64,000 nt of DNA from contig JAGOQM010000001.1 of the NCBI GenBank assembly GCA_017991555.1, forward strand, positions 124,001-188,000, in the 5' to 3' direction. Under the pieces are notes generated by a model, which made no database searches, had not been told where the DNA came from, and saw nothing but the letters and a program-made list of their open reading frames with translations. Each line of letters opens with the position of its first letter. The first letter of the stretch is position 1. Position numbers and translations under genes: made by a program. The stretch is from Neisseriaceae bacterium. GTDB lineage: Bacteria > Pseudomonadota > Gammaproteobacteria > Burkholderiales > Neisseriaceae. This document shows, one piece after another, positions 57,515 through 64,000 of this stretch.

Positions 57515-58544
57515 GAAACTGCTGCTGGCCATTGGCCTCATCATGGTGCTAACCCAGATCATCAGCACCCTGTGGGTTTGGCACGAGAGCCAAGAGCAGG
57601 TGTCCATCGTGCTGGGTGAGCGATTGGTTTCTCGAGCGCAAAACGAACAAATCCAGCACGAGCTAGCCGAAACCATGGTGGCCTTAGTGGTGCCTTCGGC
57701 CTTGATGATTCTGCTGTCCTTATTGGTGATTTTCTTCACCATTAATCGCCTGACGCGACCCTTATCCAAACTCACCGCCGCTTTGGAAACCCGTTCCAGT
57801 ACCCATCTCCAGCCTCTGGCCGGCGCCGCAGGGTCTAAGGAAGTAAACGCCATTACGCTGCGCTTGAACCAGCTGTTTGAACGGATCGAAGTGGGCCTAG
57901 ACAACGAGCGGCGCTTCACCGCCGATGTGGCACACGAACTGCGCACGCCCTTAGCGGGCCTGCGGCTTAACCTAGAGTTGGTGGGCGAGGACGCATTGCC
58001 CGAAAAGCCGCTGTTGCTTAATCGCATCGATCAAATGATGGTGTCGATCGAACAGCTGTTACAGCTTGCCCGAGTGGGGCAGCGTTTACGAACCGGACAC
58101 GAACAGGCCTTCGACATGGTCGCCGAAGTCATGGTGCCGATGCAGGATGAGCTATTAGACGACCCCTTTCCCCATTCACTCAGGTGGGTTTTGCCGGACC
58201 AGCTGCTGTTGGTCGGTGATTCAGGTTTGCTGTACGTGCTGCTGCGTAACCTGCTGGAAAATGCCCGCCATTACGCCGCGAACGGCACGGAAACCGTGGT
58301 CAGCTTAACCCGTAATGGACAAGGGCAAGCGGTGTTGTGCGTCACCGATAACGGCCCCGGCGTGCCGCCAGAACAGCTGACGGTCATTGGCCAGCGTTTT
58401 GAGCGGTTGGATCAAACACGCTCTGGCTATGGCCTAGGCTTGAACATCGTCGAGCGCATCTGTCAGGTGCATCAGGCCCAGCTTAGCCTGGCCAACCGCA
58501 GCGACACCCATGGCCTTGTGGCGACGGTGCGCTTTAGCCTGTAG
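57501..58544 (+). CDS. pmrB: Sensor histidine kinase (PmrB/BasS-like)
   Basis: This kinase of about 347 aa has two membrane segments (about 7-27 and 63-86) around a short periplasmic loop of ~35 residues, a HAMP-like linker, the H-box FTADVAHELRTPLAGLRLNLELV, N-box LLRNLLENARHYA and ATP-lid DNGPGVPPEQ, then GYGLGLNIV. I use ATG 57501 (MSLRRKLLLAIG), and an in-frame ATG at 57492 adds three residues. It overlaps pmrA by 14 nt. The short loop fits a metal- or peptide-sensing input, but no ExxE iron motif was confirmed. Confidence 0.88.
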   Translation: MSLRRKLLLAIGLIMVLTQIISTLWVWHESQEQVSIVLGERLVSRAQNEQIQHELAETMVALVVPSALMILLSLLVIFFTINRLTRPLSKLTAALETRSSTHLQPLAGAAGSKEVNAITLRLNQLFERIEVGLDNERRFTADVAHELRTPLAGLRLNLELVGEDALPEKPLLLNRIDQMMVSIEQLLQLARVGQRLRTGHEQAFDMVAEVMVPMQDELLDDPFPHSLRWVLPDQLLLVGDSGLLYVLLRNLLENARHYAANGTETVVSLTRNGQGQAVLCVTDNGPGVPPEQLTVIGQRFERLDQTRSGYGLGLNIVERICQVHQAQLSLANRSDTHGLVATVRFSL

Positions 58545-58626
58545 GCCCCAAGCTAGGGGGCACTGATGAGGCAGTTTGGTCGCCAATAGGGCATAATGGG
58601 GCATGATTGTTTAGGAGTTTAACCCC

Positions 58627-59226
58627 ATGATGCAGCAGCCCACACCTACCGTTGATTACGCCGCCAAATACGGCCTCACCGCCACCCATTCCGCCATTGT
58701 GGCCGCCATGAGCGATGTGCCGCCTGGCAGAGCACTAGACCTTGGCTGCGGCCGTGGCCGTAATGCCTTATACCTACAAAGCCAAGGTTTTACCGTGACC
58801 GCTTGGGACAAGAACCCCGCCAGCGTCCAACACCTACAGCACATCATCGACGCCGAAGGCCTCAGCCACATTAACGTGGCCGCCGTTGACCTGAATACTC
58901 AGCGTTTGAGCGACAGCTATGATTTCATCTTCTCAACCGTGGTGTTTATGTTCCTCGATCGAGCCGCCATCCCAAGCATCATCGCCGACATGCAGGCCCA
59001 CACCCGTTCTGGGGGCCACAACCTCATCGTCACCGCCATCGACAGTCCCGATTATCCTTGTGCCGTGCCGTTCTCGTTTACCTTCCAGCCGGGTGAGCTA
59101 AAGCAATATTATCAAGGTTGGGACATCTTGACCCATAACGAGGAAGTGGGCGAGCTGCACCGTACCGACGCGCACGGTAACCGCATCAAAATGCGCTTTG
59201 TCACCCTGCTGGCGCGTAAGCCTTAG
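58627..59226 (+). CDS. tehB: TehB-type SAM-dependent methyltransferase
   Basis: This 199-aa class I methyltransferase has the SAM-binding LDLGCGRGRNALYLQ (about residues 38-52). The family opening DYAAKYGLTATHSAIV and the C-terminal PFSFTFQPGELKQYYQGWDILTHNEEVGELHRTD match TehB, linked to tellurite volatilisation and resistance. AGGAG precedes the start; the second ATG is an alternative. There is no tehA next to it. Confidence 0.9.
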   Translation: MMQQPTPTVDYAAKYGLTATHSAIVAAMSDVPPGRALDLGCGRGRNALYLQSQGFTVTAWDKNPASVQHLQHIIDAEGLSHINVAAVDLNTQRLSDSYDFIFSTVVFMFLDRAAIPSIIADMQAHTRSGGHNLIVTAIDSPDYPCAVPFSFTFQPGELKQYYQGWDILTHNEEVGELHRTDAHGNRIKMRFVTLLARKP

Positions 59227-59247
59227 CCAGTTAGAAAGGGCATGCTG

Positions 59248-59583
59248 ATGACCCATCCACTGAAGTACATGCTGGCCTTGGTTTTGCTGTCGCCTACAGC
59301 AGCCATGGCTTCTTACGTCAACGACTGCCTTCTGAGCGCCCGAATTCTAGAGGCCAGCACTGACATGGCCGCCAACGAACAGCGTATTAAAGTATTGGGC
59401 GCCACCAAGTATGGCCGGACCGACAGTGGTTGTCGGCAATACGTGAATCAAGTCATGCGCATCCCCCTAGAACCGACAAAAGGGACTCGGCTGAAAGAGG
59501 GGCAGCGCGTGCAAATTCAAATGCGCACCACCGATTTTGGGACGCAGCCCGTCGTGCAGATTCACTTTTATTTGATTGAGTGA
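59248..59583 (+). CDS. Small secreted protein, unknown function
   Basis: This protein of about 111 aa has a Sec signal MTHPLKYMLALVLLSPTAAMA, cleaved before SYVNDC. The ATG at 59248 is 7 nt from AAAGGG; the earlier in-frame ATG at 59242 is too close. The mature part has cysteines in VNDCLLSARIL and DSGCRQYV, which could pair, and a beta-rich tail (LKEGQRVQIQMRTTDFGTQPVVQIHFYLIE). I do not recognise the family. It is 21 nt after tehB and probably co-transcribed. Confidence 0.7.
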   Translation: MTHPLKYMLALVLLSPTAAMASYVNDCLLSARILEASTDMAANEQRIKVLGATKYGRTDSGCRQYVNQVMRIPLEPTKGTRLKEGQRVQIQMRTTDFGTQPVVQIHFYLIE

Positions 59584-59606
59584 CGATCTTTTAGAGCCCA
59601 AAAACA

Positions 59607-59647
59607 AAAAAGCTTGAGCCCCTTTATTGGGTGGCTCAAGCTTTTTT
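59607..59647. terminator. Bidirectional terminator
   Basis: AAAAAGCTTGAGCC pairs with GGCTCAAGCTTTTT, with a 12-nt loop and A/T runs on both sides. It lies between convergent genes. Confidence 0.93.
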
Positions 59648-59671
59648 CATGGTGCCCTCAGGCAAGCTTCA

Positions 59672-60442
59672 TTACTGGCCCTTAAACACCGGTGCTTCTT
59701 TGGCAAAAAACGCGCGGATGCCTTCTTTGTGGTCGGCGGTGTTGATCGATTGCCATTGGTATTTGGTTTCTAAATCCAGCGTGGCTTCTAGCTCATTGTG
59801 GCACAGGGCGTGTTGGATGCGCTTGCTGTGGCGATGCGCCTGAAGCGGCGTGTGCTGTAGCTGGGCGACCAGGTCGGCGACGGCGGCGCCAAGGTCTTCG
59901 TTCACCGATTCCACCACGCCTTTTTTCAGTAGGGTGTCGGCGTCGAGTACGGCGTTGCTCATCAACAGTTTTTTGGTCAACACGTTGCCAAAGCGTTCTT
60001 TTAGGAAGTAATTTAGGGCGCCGTCGGCGTTCAGCGCCATGCCGGCAAAGTTAAAGATCAAGCGCGACTGTGGTTCGGCCACGATGAGGTCGTTCATCAA
60101 TACGAAGCTGGCACCAAGACCAGATGCGGTGCCGTTAAACTGGCAGATGGTGATGGCGTTTAGGTCGTGGTAGTCCAGCATAAAGGTTTTGAGCAGGCCC
60201 ATCATGTATAAATAATCGTCGTGGGTTTCAAGGCTGCCAATCATGTGCAGATCGCCGCCGGCGCTGTAGTGGCGGCCTTCGGCGCGCATCACCACGATTT
60301 GAATGGCTTTGTTGGCCTTGATTTCATTTAGCTTGTTTTGCAAGGTGGTGATGAAGGGGATGGAAATGGTGTTGAGGCGTTCCGGCTGGTTAAAGGTTAG
60401 GGTGGCGACGTTGCCGTCGACCTGTAGCAATACTTCGTTCAT
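59672..60442 (-). CDS. Enoyl-CoA hydratase/isomerase family protein
   Basis: This protein of about 256 aa has the crotonase fold. The oxyanion-hole loop is RAEGRHYSAGGDLHMIGS and the second half of the site TASGLGASFVLMNDLIVAEPQSRLIFNFAGMALNADGALNYFL. The usual catalytic Glu positions are not clearly conserved, so the exact reaction (hydratase, isomerase or hydrolase) is open. The start at 60442 (MNEVLLQVDGNVATLTF) has AAGGAG 8-10 nt before it; the open frame to 60469 would add nine residues. It follows the EamA gene closely. Confidence 0.85.
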   Translation of the reverse strand: MNEVLLQVDGNVATLTFNQPERLNTISIPFITTLQNKLNEIKANKAIQIVVMRAEGRHYSAGGDLHMIGSLETHDDYLYMMGLLKTFMLDYHDLNAITICQFNGTASGLGASFVLMNDLIVAEPQSRLIFNFAGMALNADGALNYFLKERFGNVLTKKLLMSNAVLDADTLLKKGVVESVNEDLGAAVADLVAQLQHTPLQAHRHSKRIQHALCHNELEATLDLETKYQWQSINTADHKEGIRAFFAKEAPVFKGQ

Positions 60443-60469
60443 TTTTAGGGTCTCCTTTGAGACAGGCAT

Positions 60470-61378
60470 CTAAGTGGTTTTTTTGGTTGTGGGCTTAAGT
60501 GTAAATGCCATCCCGATAAAAATCAAAGCCACGCCGATGGTTTGCATGTGGGTGGGGACAAAATCCAACAGCAACACGTCCATCACAATCGCCACGGCAG
60601 GGTCTAAAAACACCAGAATCGAAATGACTTTGGCTGACAAAAGGCGAATGCTGTCAAAGAATAAATAAAATACCAAGCCGGTGTGGATCAGCCCCGTGGC
60701 GGCAATGTACACCCAATTACTGCTGCTTAGGCCCTCAAAGGCGCCTAGGTTCACAAAGGGGAGCAGCATCAGTACGCCGACTAGGGTTTGCAACGAGGTC
60801 ACGGCATAGGTGCTGGTGTACTTAATGCCTTTACCCATCAGGGTGGTACAGGCGTAGAAGAAGGCGGCCAGCAGGCCCCATAATAGCCCAGAGGCCATGA
60901 AGTCCTTCAGCGAAGTGTTTTGATTAATGCCAGCAATAAATAAAGTACCGACAAAACACACGGCAATGGCCAGCACGGCCATCAGGTTTAAACGCTCTTT
61001 AAATAAGAGGCTGCCAAAAATCAGCACCATCACCGGGGCCAGATGGTAAATAGAAATGGCAATGGTAATGGACAGGGTTTCGAAACTTTTAAATAAGAAC
61101 ACCCAGTTTAAGATCAAAAACACGCCGCAAATGAGGATGTGGACTAACTCACGCGTGTGTCGTTTTTCTTTTTTGTATTGGCCAGTGGCAAACCATAAGC
61201 CGCCCAAAAATAGCGTGGCGGCAACGCAGCGAATGAACACCAGCTCAATGGCCGGCAGGCCCGTTTGGACAGAGAAAAAACCGACGGAGCCAAAAATGAT
61301 CATGGAAATGGCCATTTTAATCATGGCGGCAGTACCGTTGAGTGGCCGTTGGTGGGTAGGGGTTGACGTAGTAGACAC
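60470..61378 (-). CDS. EamA/DMT-family transporter
   Basis: This 302-aa inner-membrane protein has ten hydrophobic segments in two EamA repeats (first from about residue 18, SMIIFGSVGFFSVQTGLPAIELVFIRC; second from about 160, SGLLWGLLAAFFYACTTLMGKGI). Such proteins export metabolites or amino acids. The C-terminal TKKTT is cytoplasmic. Closely upstream of the crotonase-fold gene, it probably forms a two-gene unit. The substrate cannot be inferred. Confidence 0.9.
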   Translation of the reverse strand: MSTTSTPTHQRPLNGTAAMIKMAISMIIFGSVGFFSVQTGLPAIELVFIRCVAATLFLGGLWFATGQYKKEKRHTRELVHILICGVFLILNWVFLFKSFETLSITIAISIYHLAPVMVLIFGSLLFKERLNLMAVLAIAVCFVGTLFIAGINQNTSLKDFMASGLLWGLLAAFFYACTTLMGKGIKYTSTYAVTSLQTLVGVLMLLPFVNLGAFEGLSSSNWVYIAATGLIHTGLVFYLFFDSIRLLSAKVISILVFLDPAVAIVMDVLLLDFVPTHMQTIGVALIFIGMAFTLKPTTKKTT

Positions 61379-61503
61379 GTTTAAAACTCTTTATGGATTT
61401 TATATGTTGAAAAAACGGTAAAAAAACCGCAGCGTCAGCATGCGGTGGTTGGGTAAATGATACCGCGTTCTGGCCTTAGATGGCGGGTGAAGCGCGAAAA
61501 TCA

Positions 61504-61537
61504 AGGCCTGAATCGTCATTTGTGCACATTCAGGCCT
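61504..61537 (-). terminator. Terminator-like hairpin downstream of nnrS
   Basis: AGGCCTGAAT (61504-61513) pairs with ATTCAGGCCT (61528-61537) over a 14-nt loop. On the minus strand TTGATTTTC follows, a weak U-tract. Confidence 0.55.
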
Positions 61538-61572
61538 GAAGGAGGATGGTTTCGGACAAACTGTCTCGTGGC

Positions 61573-62763
61573 TTAATCAGCCTTACCGTCGGCGCGTGGG
61601 CTCACCAGCCAGGGCAGGTAGCGATAGGCATACAGCAATAACGCTAAGGCAAAGCACAGTGCGCTGGTCGACAGCAGCCAGGTGTGCTCAGGCCAAGCGC
61701 CAGCCAGCAGGCGGACGATGAGGGCGGCGACCATCAGCCAAAAAGCAGGGAGTAAAGGCTTAGGCAACACCATCGCGCGGCCGGTGTGGCCTAGGGCGGT
61801 ACGGGCCATCATGCCCAGGGTTAGTAAGCCAATGCCGCCAACGGCAATCAGGTGGGTGGCGCTGCTCAGTAGGGCTGGCGCATAGGCGTAGCTCACGCCC
61901 AATAGGCCGACGCCTAGGGCGGTGGCACCGTAACCAACATAGAGAATCCACAATAAGGGCGTGGTGGCCACGCCGTGTTGATACCAGCGCGCCAGCTGAA
62001 TGAGGTTGATGGTCATGGTGACGAGGCCGAGGATGGCGATCACGCTAGGGGCAAACTGGGCCAGCATCAACAGCGTCATCAGCATGGGGATGACCAGGGC
62101 CGACAGAATCACCGATTTGGGGTTGTTGACCGTGGGCGTATGGAGGGCGCGACTGGTAAAAAAGGGAATAATACGCATGCCAATCAGGCCGATGATGCCG
62201 GCCACCATCAGTAGGCCCGTTTGCAGGGCGTAGAGGCTAGGCAGGCTGACCTTTTGGAACACCGATAGGTGAAACCATAGGTGGGTTAAGCCAAACAGGC
62301 CTAGGGCCAGTGGCGCAATGAAGTTACGGCTGTTGCGGCTGGAAATGATGGGTTTGGCCAAGGCCAAAGTGGCGCCTAGGTAAAAGACGCTGCCGAATAG
62401 GCCAGCATAAAGCGTGCCGTTGGGCAGGTAAATGGCGATGCGGGCCAATAGCCACAAAACCAATAGGCCAATGAGTGGCGCGCCTTGCAGTGGCTTTTGG
62501 CCCGTCCACGTGGCCACGGCGGTGAGGAAGAAGCCGACGATGACGGCGCCGGTATAGCCCCAAATCATTTCATGGGCGTGCCATAAAAAGCTGGGCAACT
62601 CATTAGAGCCAAGAAACCCCAGTGGCCCCCACATCAGGATGGCCACGGCGCCATAGAGGACGGCCACGGTATAGAATGGCCGAAAGGCGATTGAAAAAAA
62701 CACGCTTAGGCTGGGTTTGGTGGACACATTGGGGGTGGCGTTAAGGGGGATGAAGGTGTTCAT
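61573..62763 (-). CDS. nnrS: NnrS-family heme/copper membrane protein
   Basis: This is a 396-aa polytopic protein with about twelve hydrophobic segments. It starts at ATG 62763 (MNTFIPLNATPN); the frame is open to 63051 only because it overlaps the upstream hemerythrin gene out of frame. NnrS motifs are FFSIAFRPFYTVAVLYGAVAILMW, LPSFLWHAHEMIWGYTGAVIVGFFLTAVATWTGQKP, with the conserved HAHEM, FFTSRAL, and ATHLIAVGGIGLLTLGMMARTALGHTGR. NnrS helps cells withstand nitric oxide. It is second gene after the hemerythrin gene in a unit under the NsrR-type operator. Confidence 0.94.
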   Translation of the reverse strand: MNTFIPLNATPNVSTKPSLSVFFSIAFRPFYTVAVLYGAVAILMWGPLGFLGSNELPSFLWHAHEMIWGYTGAVIVGFFLTAVATWTGQKPLQGAPLIGLLVLWLLARIAIYLPNGTLYAGLFGSVFYLGATLALAKPIISSRNSRNFIAPLALGLFGLTHLWFHLSVFQKVSLPSLYALQTGLLMVAGIIGLIGMRIIPFFTSRALHTPTVNNPKSVILSALVIPMLMTLLMLAQFAPSVIAILGLVTMTINLIQLARWYQHGVATTPLLWILYVGYGATALGVGLLGVSYAYAPALLSSATHLIAVGGIGLLTLGMMARTALGHTGRAMVLPKPLLPAFWLMVAALIVRLLAGAWPEHTWLLSTSALCFALALLLYAYRYLPWLVSPRADGKAD

Positions 62764-62764
62764 A

Positions 62765-63136
62765 TTAAGCTCTTTCACGGTGAGGGGTGGCCTGCCAGTG
62801 GGCCTCAATGGCCACAAATAAAACGCGTTCTTCAAAGCGAACGTGGTCGATGAGGGCTTGCCCGAGGGATTGCTGCTCGTTTGGGTTGGGCGAGGCCAAA
62901 GCGGCGCGCAGCTGCTGGTGTTCTGCATAAAAGCGATCGCTGAGCTGGGTTTCTGACCAGATGGCGAAGAGGGGCGCAAACTGCCGTTCTTCTTCCTCAA
63001 AATGTTGGAGGAGGCTGTTCTTTTGGCTCGCCAATAGCGCCTGTGCCCCACGGTGTTGCTGGGTTAAGGCCAGCCCTAAGCTGAGGGCTTGATGGTGTTC
63101 ACGGGAAAAGGGTTGCAGTCTTGGGTGGCGTTTCAT
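62765..63136 (-). CDS. Hemerythrin-domain protein
   Basis: This 123-aa four-helix protein has the His/Glu pattern of diiron hemerythrin-like domains: SREHHQALSLGLAL, LQHFEEEERQFAPLF, FYAEHQQLRAAL and IDHVRFEERVLFVAIE. Related diiron proteins repair or protect against NO and oxidative damage. It is the first gene of the unit; nnrS starts 1 nt beyond its stop. Divergent nsrR and the operator upstream support an NO-related role, by context. Confidence 0.88.
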   Translation of the reverse strand: MKRHPRLQPFSREHHQALSLGLALTQQHRGAQALLASQKNSLLQHFEEEERQFAPLFAIWSETQLSDRFYAEHQQLRAALASPNPNEQQSLGQALIDHVRFEERVLFVAIEAHWQATPHRERA

Positions 63137-63154
63137 TTCGGTTCCTTATTTTAT

Positions 63155-63177
63155 AACATGAATATAAAATGAATGTT
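63155..63177. promoter_or_regulatory. Predicted NsrR operator
   Basis: This is a 23-bp imperfect palindrome. The left half AACATGAATAT (63155-63165) and right half AAATGAATGTT (63167-63177) are separated by one base. It fits the published 11-1-11 NsrR consensus type (AAGATGYATTT halves). It lies 19 bp before the hemerythrin start and 75 bp before nsrR, where it could repress both. Confidence 0.8.
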
Positions 63178-63251
63178 ATACTTCGTCAAGTATCCTTTTT
63201 GATGAATGTTTGATGTTTACGGTAGAATGAGCCGAATCTGAAAGAAAGCTT

Positions 63252-63677
63252 ATGTACATTACCCAATACACCGACTATGCCTTACGTATTTTACTGTTTA
63301 GTGCCAGTAATCCTGATCGCCTCATCAATATTGCAGAGGTGGCAGACGCATTTTCTATTTCCAAAAGCCACCTAACCAAGGTGGTGGCGCAACTAACCCG
63401 TGTGGGCGTGCTCAGGAGCGTGCGCGGCAAGGGGGGTGGCTTATGCTTGGCGCAGGCGCCGACAGCGATCAATGTGGGCGCGGTGGTGCGGCTGATGGAG
63501 CCGCTGGCGTTGGTGGAGTGTCATGGCCCTGACAATACCTGCATGATCAGTGCCCACTGCCGTTTGGCGGGGGTTTTGCAGCAGGCGTTGCAGGCATTTT
63601 TGACGGTGTTGGATGAGTACACCCTGGCTGATCTGGTCCGCAAGCCCGAGCTGGTGCAGATGTTGCAGCGTGATTAG
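63252..63677 (+). CDS. nsrR: Nitric-oxide-sensing repressor NsrR (Rrf2 family)
   Basis: This 141-aa winged-helix repressor has an Fe-S sensor. The N-terminus MYITQYTDYALRILLFSAS and the helix IAEVADAFSISKSHLTKVVAQLTRVGVLRSVRGKGGGL are typical of NsrR rather than IscR. Three cysteines, Cys90, Cys97 and Cys103 (VECHGPDNTCMISAHC), would hold the cluster that NO destroys. It is divergent from the hemerythrin-nnrS unit with a matching operator between. Confidence 0.94.
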   Translation: MYITQYTDYALRILLFSASNPDRLINIAEVADAFSISKSHLTKVVAQLTRVGVLRSVRGKGGGLCLAQAPTAINVGAVVRLMEPLALVECHGPDNTCMISAHCRLAGVLQQALQAFLTVLDEYTLADLVRKPELVQMLQRD

Positions 63678-63689
63678 CAGGTCAGTATC

Positions 63690-63731
63690 AAAAAAAACAG
63701 CCCCAAGCCATTAAGGCTTGGGGCTGTTTTA
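63690..63731. terminator. Bidirectional terminator
   Basis: ACAGCCCCAAGCC pairs with GGCTTGGGGCTGT over an ATTAA loop, with A7 before and TTTT after. It lies between nsrR and the convergent gene. Confidence 0.92.
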
Positions 63732-63739
63732 CGCGTGGC

Positions 63740-64000
63740 TTATTTACGTAAATGATCGCAAATCGCCAAGATGGGGCTGAGGATGGCTTCGCCCAAGCGC
63801 AATGAGCGCTGGCCGTTCCAACCAAAGTCATCGTCTGGCAGATTGTTGTTGTCTTTAAAAGGCATTTCCAAAGTGTAGGCCAGGCAGTTAAAGGTATGGC
63901 CAACGTAGTTGGTGCCGACGGTCATGTTGGCCTGGCCTGGTTCGTCTTTGTCGTAGCCGTGTTCGTCTTGGAAGTCTGGGCTGGCGGCCATGAAGGCTTC
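63740..64000 (-). CDS. M14-family metallocarboxypeptidase, C-terminal part (5' end outside window)
   Basis: The last 86 codons or so of a minus-strand gene are present; the frame stays open to the window edge, and an internal ATG at 63991 is not taken as the start. The ending YTLEMPFKDNNNLPDDDFGWNGQRSLRLGEAIL contains the Glu-Met-Pro-Phe stretch of M14 cytosolic-type carboxypeptidases, where the Glu is the general base. Preceding residues PDFQDEHGYDKDEPGQANMTVGTNYVGHTFNCLAY also fit. The zinc-binding HxxE region lies outside. The call rests on this C-terminus only. Confidence 0.75.
   Translation of the reverse strand, partial: EAFMAASPDFQDEHGYDKDEPGQANMTVGTNYVGHTFNCLAYTLEMPFKDNNNLPDDDFGWNGQRSLRLGEAILSPILAICDHLRK

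Noticed and set aside
62764..63051. N-terminal extension of nnrS
   Set aside because: It overlaps the hemerythrin gene in another frame; a clean NnrS N-terminus starts at 62763.

Overview
The window is a chromosomal segment, about 54% GC by eye, from a betaproteobacterium that most resembles the Neisseriales. Pointers to that order are a lipid-anchored Do-family protease with a neisserial-type N-terminus, a lipoprotein Slt/LtgA-type transglycosylase, class I fumarase and AcnB as the TCA hydratases, an EptA/LptA-type phosphoethanolamine transferase with its own two-component system, and NsrR/NnrS nitric-oxide functions. I saw no dense neisserial DNA-uptake-sequence repeat, so I do not assign a genus. 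Most of the window is ordinary housekeeping and transport genes. There is no prophage, integrase, transposase, CRISPR array or recognised defence island.

Layout. 1-774: first copy of a dispersed inverted-repeat element. 775-3543 (-): three-gene ABC importer. 4149-6013 (+): NCS2 nucleobase permease behind a structured leader, and a small membrane protein. 6099-7658: divergent MDR oxidoreductase/HxlR regulator pair. 7727-12493 (-): trkA-trkH-transglycosylase. 12801-18154 (+): fumA and acnB flanking a RibD-like reductase and a GyrI-like protein. 18267-22013 (+): an FtsK translocase with one membrane segment and a very long acidic linker. 22077-24205 (-): MarR regulator and a cardiolipin-synthase-like protein. 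24266-25297: element copies 2 and 3. 25475-29307 (-): asmA-mnmC. 29675-31527: three lipoprotein genes and tRNA-Gly(CCC). 31621-37596 (+): thrC, msbA, fpr, lysO, GlpR-type regulator. 37663-40987: ridA, MazG-like, phosphoethanolamine transferase, ybaK, DUF456. 41181-48196 (+): nth, degP, then a compact nagZ-thiL-pgpA-apaG-ATM1-type ABC run. 48253-48822 (-): unknown protein. 49063-49748: element copy 4, inverted. 49916-51058 (-): PBP5/6 carboxypeptidase. 51219-53142 (+): ilvA and rraB. 53508-55022 (+): amino-acid permease behind an elaborate leader RNA. 55158-58544 (+): eptA-pmrA-pmrB. 58627-59583 (+): tehB and a small secreted protein. 59672-61378 (-): enoyl-CoA hydratase and EamA exporter. 61573-63677: nnrS and hemerythrin divergent from nsrR, with an NsrR-type operator between them. 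63740-64000 (-): 3' end of an M14 carboxypeptidase gene.

Several genes fit together functionally. msbA, two phosphoethanolamine transferases and PmrAB concern lipid A export and decoration. Slt, DacA, NagZ and FtsK concern the cell wall and division. nsrR/nnrS/hemerythrin form a self-contained NO-stress module. The least explained items are (i) a family of roughly 680-bp nested inverted-repeat elements whose two arms are related to each other and whose outer ends are AAACCATGGTTT palindromes, with one internally deleted 222-bp copy, and (ii) two structured untranslated leaders upstream of permease genes, one of which has two helices that can only coexist as a pseudoknot.
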